Below, one piece after another: positions 55,391 through 58,400 of a DNA stretch of 58,400 bases. Every line of letters begins with the position of its first letter. Positions within the stretch are counted from its first letter, which is position 1. The position numbers and the translations under genes are program-made. The stretch spans positions 1 to 58,400 of the forward strand of contig JAAYSC010000085.1 of assembly GCA_012524025.1 (NCBI GenBank). Reading direction: 5' to 3'. This DNA comes from Clostridiales bacterium (lineage in GTDB: Bacteria > Bacillota > Clostridia > Oscillospirales > Acutalibacteraceae). The notes under the pieces were generated by a model. That model searched no databases and was not told where the DNA came from. It saw only the letters and a program-made list of their open reading frames with translations.

Positions 55391-56251
55391 TTAGCTGACG
55401 CGTATGGAGCGTTCTTTCCTGGGGCCGCCGTAGGCCTTGCCGTACATTTGGTCGACCCCCATTTTTTTGAGAAGTTCCGCAAGCTCTTTGTTGTCAACAC
55501 CGCCTATGCGGGTTTTGGCACCGATCTTTTTGGCAAAGTCGATTATGCCTTGGAGCATGTCTTGCGAGCGTTCATTTTCTTGGATGCCGTCTAACAAAGA
55601 TTTGTTGAGGCTGATATAGTCAACATCGTATTGGCCCAGGTGTGAAAGTGAGGTGTATTCAACACCGAAATCATCAATGGAAATAAGGAAGCCGTCTTCA
55701 CGCAATTGCTTTATGTTTTTGAGAATATTTTCCTTATCTTTTTCAAGGATACTTTCGTTCAAATTAAAGCAAAACTTTTCGGGGCTGACGCCCTTTTCGT
55801 TAACCATTTTTAGCATCTGGCCGGCGAAGTAGTGGCGCGACATATGTTTGACGGCAATGTCAAGTATAAGGCAGTTGATGTCGGCCGAGCGTTTTTCGCA
55901 ACGCAAGATGGCGTCGCAACCTTCTTCGACAGCCCATTTGCCCAGCTCGAAAATACGGTTGGATTTTTGAGCAACGGGGATAAAAGAATGGGGTTGCAAG
56001 ACGCCCATTTTGGGGTCATTAATGCGCAAGCTTGTGTAGTAGTTGATAGCCATGTTGAGGGAAACATCAAAGACGGGGGTGTAGTACATTTCGATAGCAC
56101 GAAGGTTGCTCTTTCTTTTTTTGGCCGCCGGCTTTTTTGCGGCAGGTTTTTTAGCCGTGCTTTGTTGAGCTTGAGCGGCGTCGCCCGCAGGCTGCTCACC
56201 GGGGTTTGCCCCTTGGGCCTTTGTTGCGGTGGTTTTCTTGATATCTTCCAT
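55391..56251 (-). CDS. Degenerate (probably non-catalytic) EAL-domain protein with Lys/Ala/Pro-rich N-terminus
   Basis: MYYTPVFDVSLNMAINYYTSLRINDPKMGVLQPHSFIPVAQKSNRIFELGKWAVEEGC...SIDDFGVEYTSLSHLGQYDVDYISLNKSLL...IGGVDNKELAELLKKMGVDQMYGKAYGGP. The EAL fold is recognisable, but the EAL Glu, the DYxKxD Lys and the EGVE Glu are lost. Confidence 0.82.
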   Translation of the reverse strand: MEDIKKTTATKAQGANPGEQPAGDAAQAQQSTAKKPAAKKPAAKKRKSNLRAIEMYYTPVFDVSLNMAINYYTSLRINDPKMGVLQPHSFIPVAQKSNRIFELGKWAVEEGCDAILRCEKRSADINCLILDIAVKHMSRHYFAGQMLKMVNEKGVSPEKFCFNLNESILEKDKENILKNIKQLREDGFLISIDDFGVEYTSLSHLGQYDVDYISLNKSLLDGIQENERSQDMLQGIIDFAKKIGAKTRIGGVDNKELAELLKKMGVDQMYGKAYGGPRKERSIRVS

Positions 56252-56281
56252 TTAGGTTTCCTCCAATATAGCTGTGTTAAA

Positions 56282-56337
56282 GCGGCAAAATCAGCCGCAA
56301 AATCGGGTAGATTTACAGGGCATTTCACATGCGTGAA
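56282..56337 (-). promoter_or_regulatory. Structured 5' leader of the EAL gene (two small inverted repeats)
   Basis: GCGGC-AAAATCA-GCCGC (56282-56298) and TTCAC-ATGC-GTGAA (56324-56337). Confidence 0.4.
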
Positions 56338-56363
56338 CATAGAACTTGCCATAGTACAAGGAT

Positions 56364-56392
56364 ATATTATCACCTTGTATGTGAAAAGTCAA
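56364..56392 (-). promoter_or_regulatory. Sigma-A-type promoter of the SipW/GLUG locus
   Basis: Minus-strand TTGACT (56387-56392), 17-nt spacer, TAATAT (56364-56369), ~112 nt upstream of the EAL gene start. Confidence 0.75.
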
Positions 56393-56442
56393 CAAAAAGA
56401 CAGCAAATAGTTCTGATTTTTTTACAGCTTTTAAAAGAGATT

Positions 56443-56460
56443 TTTGAAAATTTTTTCAAA
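56443..56460. promoter_or_regulatory. Perfect dyad TTTGAAAA-TT-TTTTCAAA upstream of the promoter
   Basis: 8-bp inverted repeat with 2-nt centre, ~51 bp upstream of the -35 box. Confidence 0.4.
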
Positions 56461-56546
56461 CATTTTTTTGACTCGAAATAAAAATCTTTTTACATGAAAA
56501 GTTAAGTGCTTTTTGACTTGTTTTCATCCCTAAAAAATCAGTCTTT

Positions 56547-56580
56547 TTTAAAAGAAAAAACGGCTCAAAAGAGCCGTTTT
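56547..56580 (-). terminator. Rho-independent terminator downstream of the Gfo/Idh oxidoreductase
   Basis: AAAACGGCTC (56557-56566) AAAA GAGCCGTTTT (56571-56580); T-rich tract on the minus strand. Confidence 0.88.
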
Positions 56581-56604
56581 CTTGCTTTGATTTTCGCCTT
56601 AATT

Positions 56605-57585
56605 TTAAATAAATCTTATGCCCGCGTCTTCCCTGATTGCTTGGCTTACTCGGGCTGTTTGCAAGGATGTTTTTTGGGCTTTTTTGTAGCCTTCGTCGTC
56701 AAAGTTTTTTGAAGAAATCAAGTCATAGAAAGCCCGAGCTTCATGGGCCATGATAAGGTGCTTGGGGCTGCTGCCCGCAAGGCAAGAAGTGCCGCCGCTT
56801 TGGTAATGAATTTCAAGGCCGGTCAGCTGGGAAATTGACTTGATTGTAAGGGTGGCCTTGTCCCCGATTATTTGTGAAACTCCCCTGCTTTGGCCTGTTT
56901 TTGAATAGCTTAAACTTGCCAAAAAATCACCGTAATCCAGCAGGGCCGCACCGTTGGAATCGCAGCCGTTTTCCAAGAAAACCGCAGAGGCTTTAAGTGA
57001 CTTTGGCAGGCCCCAAAAATAAACCGTGGGGCAGATGCAGTAGCAGCCTAAATCCATAAGAGAACCACCGGCCATTTGGGGGTTAAATATGTTGGGATTT
57101 TCGCCCTTTAAATAGGCTTGGTAGCGAGAAGAATGTTGTGAAAAATCAAAGTGGCCGCTGCGAATTTTACCCAGCTCTTTTAAGGCATCCGCCAGGATAA
57201 AACGGTTGGGTGAATAGAGGAACATGAAGGCTTCAAGGTAGACCAATCCGCGCGCTTTTGCAAGGCTTTGAAGGTGCTCGATTTGGGCCGCATTTACCGT
57301 TGCCGGTTTTTCACAAAGCACATGAATCCCCCGCTCTAAAAAGAAGAGGCTTTGCTCATAATGCAGGGAATTTGGCGAGGCTATATATACGGCGTCAATG
57401 CCGCTGTTTGCCAAATCATCAAGGCTTGTAACGACATTTTCGCAAGCGAAAAGACGGGCAAAATCGCGGCCCTTTTCCAAGCTGCGCGAATAGACGCATT
57501 CCAACTTGAGGCCTTCAACTTCTTGCGCGCCTTTTACAAATTCTTGGCTGATCCAACCGGTGCCAATGAGGCCGTATTTAATCAT
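56605..57585 (-). CDS. Gfo/Idh/MocA family oxidoreductase
   Basis: [43 protein letters not shown]...DAVYIASPNSLHYEQSLFFLERGIHVLCEKPATVN. Confidence 0.93.
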   Translation of the reverse strand: MIKYGLIGTGWISQEFVKGAQEVEGLKLECVYSRSLEKGRDFARLFACENVVTSLDDLANSGIDAVYIASPNSLHYEQSLFFLERGIHVLCEKPATVNAAQIEHLQSLAKARGLVYLEAFMFLYSPNRFILADALKELGKIRSGHFDFSQHSSRYQAYLKGENPNIFNPQMAGGSLMDLGCYCICPTVYFWGLPKSLKASAVFLENGCDSNGAALLDYGDFLASLSYSKTGQSRGVSQIIGDKATLTIKSISQLTGLEIHYQSGGTSCLAGSSPKHLIMAHEARAFYDLISSKNFDDEGYKKAQKTSLQTARVSQAIREDAGIRFI

Positions 57586-58150
57586 CGTTAAGGTCTACCC
57601 CCATGGCCACAAATCCAAAGAAATTACTCACTTCTTTAAAGCCGTATTTCTTATAAAAACTTATAGCTTGTTTGTTGCTTTTGCCCACAATCAGGATAAG
57701 GCCCTTGACCTTTTTTTGCCGTAAGTGGTCCAGCAATCGGTCCATAAGTTTTCTGCCCCAGCCTTGGCGTTGGTAGTAGGGTCGGATGTCAATATGCAGG
57801 TGGGCCGGGTATTTTTTGGCGTAAAAAGCCAGGGGAATTATAGCCACGGCTGTGCGCAAGCCGGCATAAAACCCGCCTTGGCGGCGAGCCGCTTTAACAT
57901 ATTTTTTAAGGTAGACTTTTTTAAATTCTTTATAATTTTCGGCACAAATAATATAGCCCATGGCCTCATTGTTTCTGTCGGCCAGAACAAAGCAATTTTC
58001 CGGCTCTTGCTCGATGTAATAATCACAAAATGATGCAAGCAGCCAAGCACGGACTGTTTTATTGTCACGCGCGGCGGCAGGGCCCGTTATTATGCAAGTT
58101 TCGCGAACGCTTTCCTTATAACATTCTTCATAAGGCTTGAGTTCTACCAT
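57578..58150 (-). CDS. GNAT family N-acetyltransferase
   Basis: [57 protein letters not shown]. Confidence 0.9.
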   Translation of the reverse strand: MVELKPYEECYKESVRETCIITGPAAARDNKTVRAWLLASFCDYYIEQEPENCFVLADRNNEAMGYIICAENYKEFKKVYLKKYVKAARRQGGFYAGLRTAVAIIPLAFYAKKYPAHLHIDIRPYYQRQGWGRKLMDRLLDHLRQKKVKGLILIVGKSNKQAISFYKKYGFKEVSNFFGFVAMGVDLNDD

Positions 58151-58400
58151 GTGAAAACGCCCCCCTTATTTTCATGCACGCCTTTTTCTGTAAAAAAGGC
58201 CGTAATTAAGGACCGGTCGGTAACATCAAAGGCCGGGTTATAAACCCCAACCCCCTGCGGTGCCATGGGCTGATTGTACCACATGTGAGTGACTTCGGAC
58301 GGGTCCCTGTGTTCAATTTTAATGGCTTGGCCATTTGGTGAGTTTAGGTCCAAGGTGGACATGGGTGCCGCCACATAGAAGGGTATACCAAAGTGGCGGG
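58144..58400 (-). CDS. mtnA: S-methyl-5-thioribose-1-phosphate isomerase (C-terminal fragment, continues off the window)
   Basis: [71 protein letters not shown] matches the MtnA/eIF2B-like C-terminus. Confidence 0.85.
   Translation of the reverse strand, partial: RHFGIPFYVAAPMSTLDLNSPNGQAIKIEHRDPSEVTHMWYNQPMAPQGVGVYNPAFDVTDRSLITAFFTEKGVHENKGGVFTW

Overview
The window comes from a Firmicutes/Clostridia-like genome and is almost entirely coding, mostly on the minus strand. Positions 1-24181 are largely conserved chromosome. They hold a truncated multi-PAS diguanylate cyclase, the dgt-dnaG-rpoD block, a YigZ/IMPACT protein, rpmE, addA-addB, a GH29 fucosidase, a CCA-adding enzyme, a putative D-aspartate pair (racemase plus ATP-grasp ligase), and a glycan-catabolism block (esterase, GH38 mannosidase, Gfo/Idh oxidoreductase). 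A QueG-like Fe-S protein follows at about 24.2-24.9 kb. Positions ~24.9-56.4 kb form a ~31 kb collinear minus-strand locus that I consider the exciting candidate system. It begins at a strong sigma-A-type promoter (56364-56392) and encodes, in order: a catalytically degenerate EAL-domain protein; a membrane-anchored TasA-like protein; a major pilin-like SipW-type substrate with an EF-hand loop; a SipW-type signal peptidase with a long acidic tail; a membrane-anchored McrB-like AAA+ ATPase; a DUF2357/McrC-like protein whose nuclease part is replaced by a ~456-residue Gly/Pro-free K/E/R helix; a 5405-aa GLUG-repeat surface protein; and then two more SipW-type peptidases, four more SipW/TasA-type exported proteins and two single-pass membrane proteins with related ectodomains and highly charged cytosolic tails. 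I propose a c-di-GMP-linked, AAA+-powered, cytoplasm-to-surface fibre/adhesin assembly machine. The function is inference; the gene content and motifs are read directly. The window ends with a Gfo/Idh oxidoreductase, a GNAT and the C-terminal end of mtnA. I saw no tRNA, rRNA, CRISPR array, transposase or phage genes.
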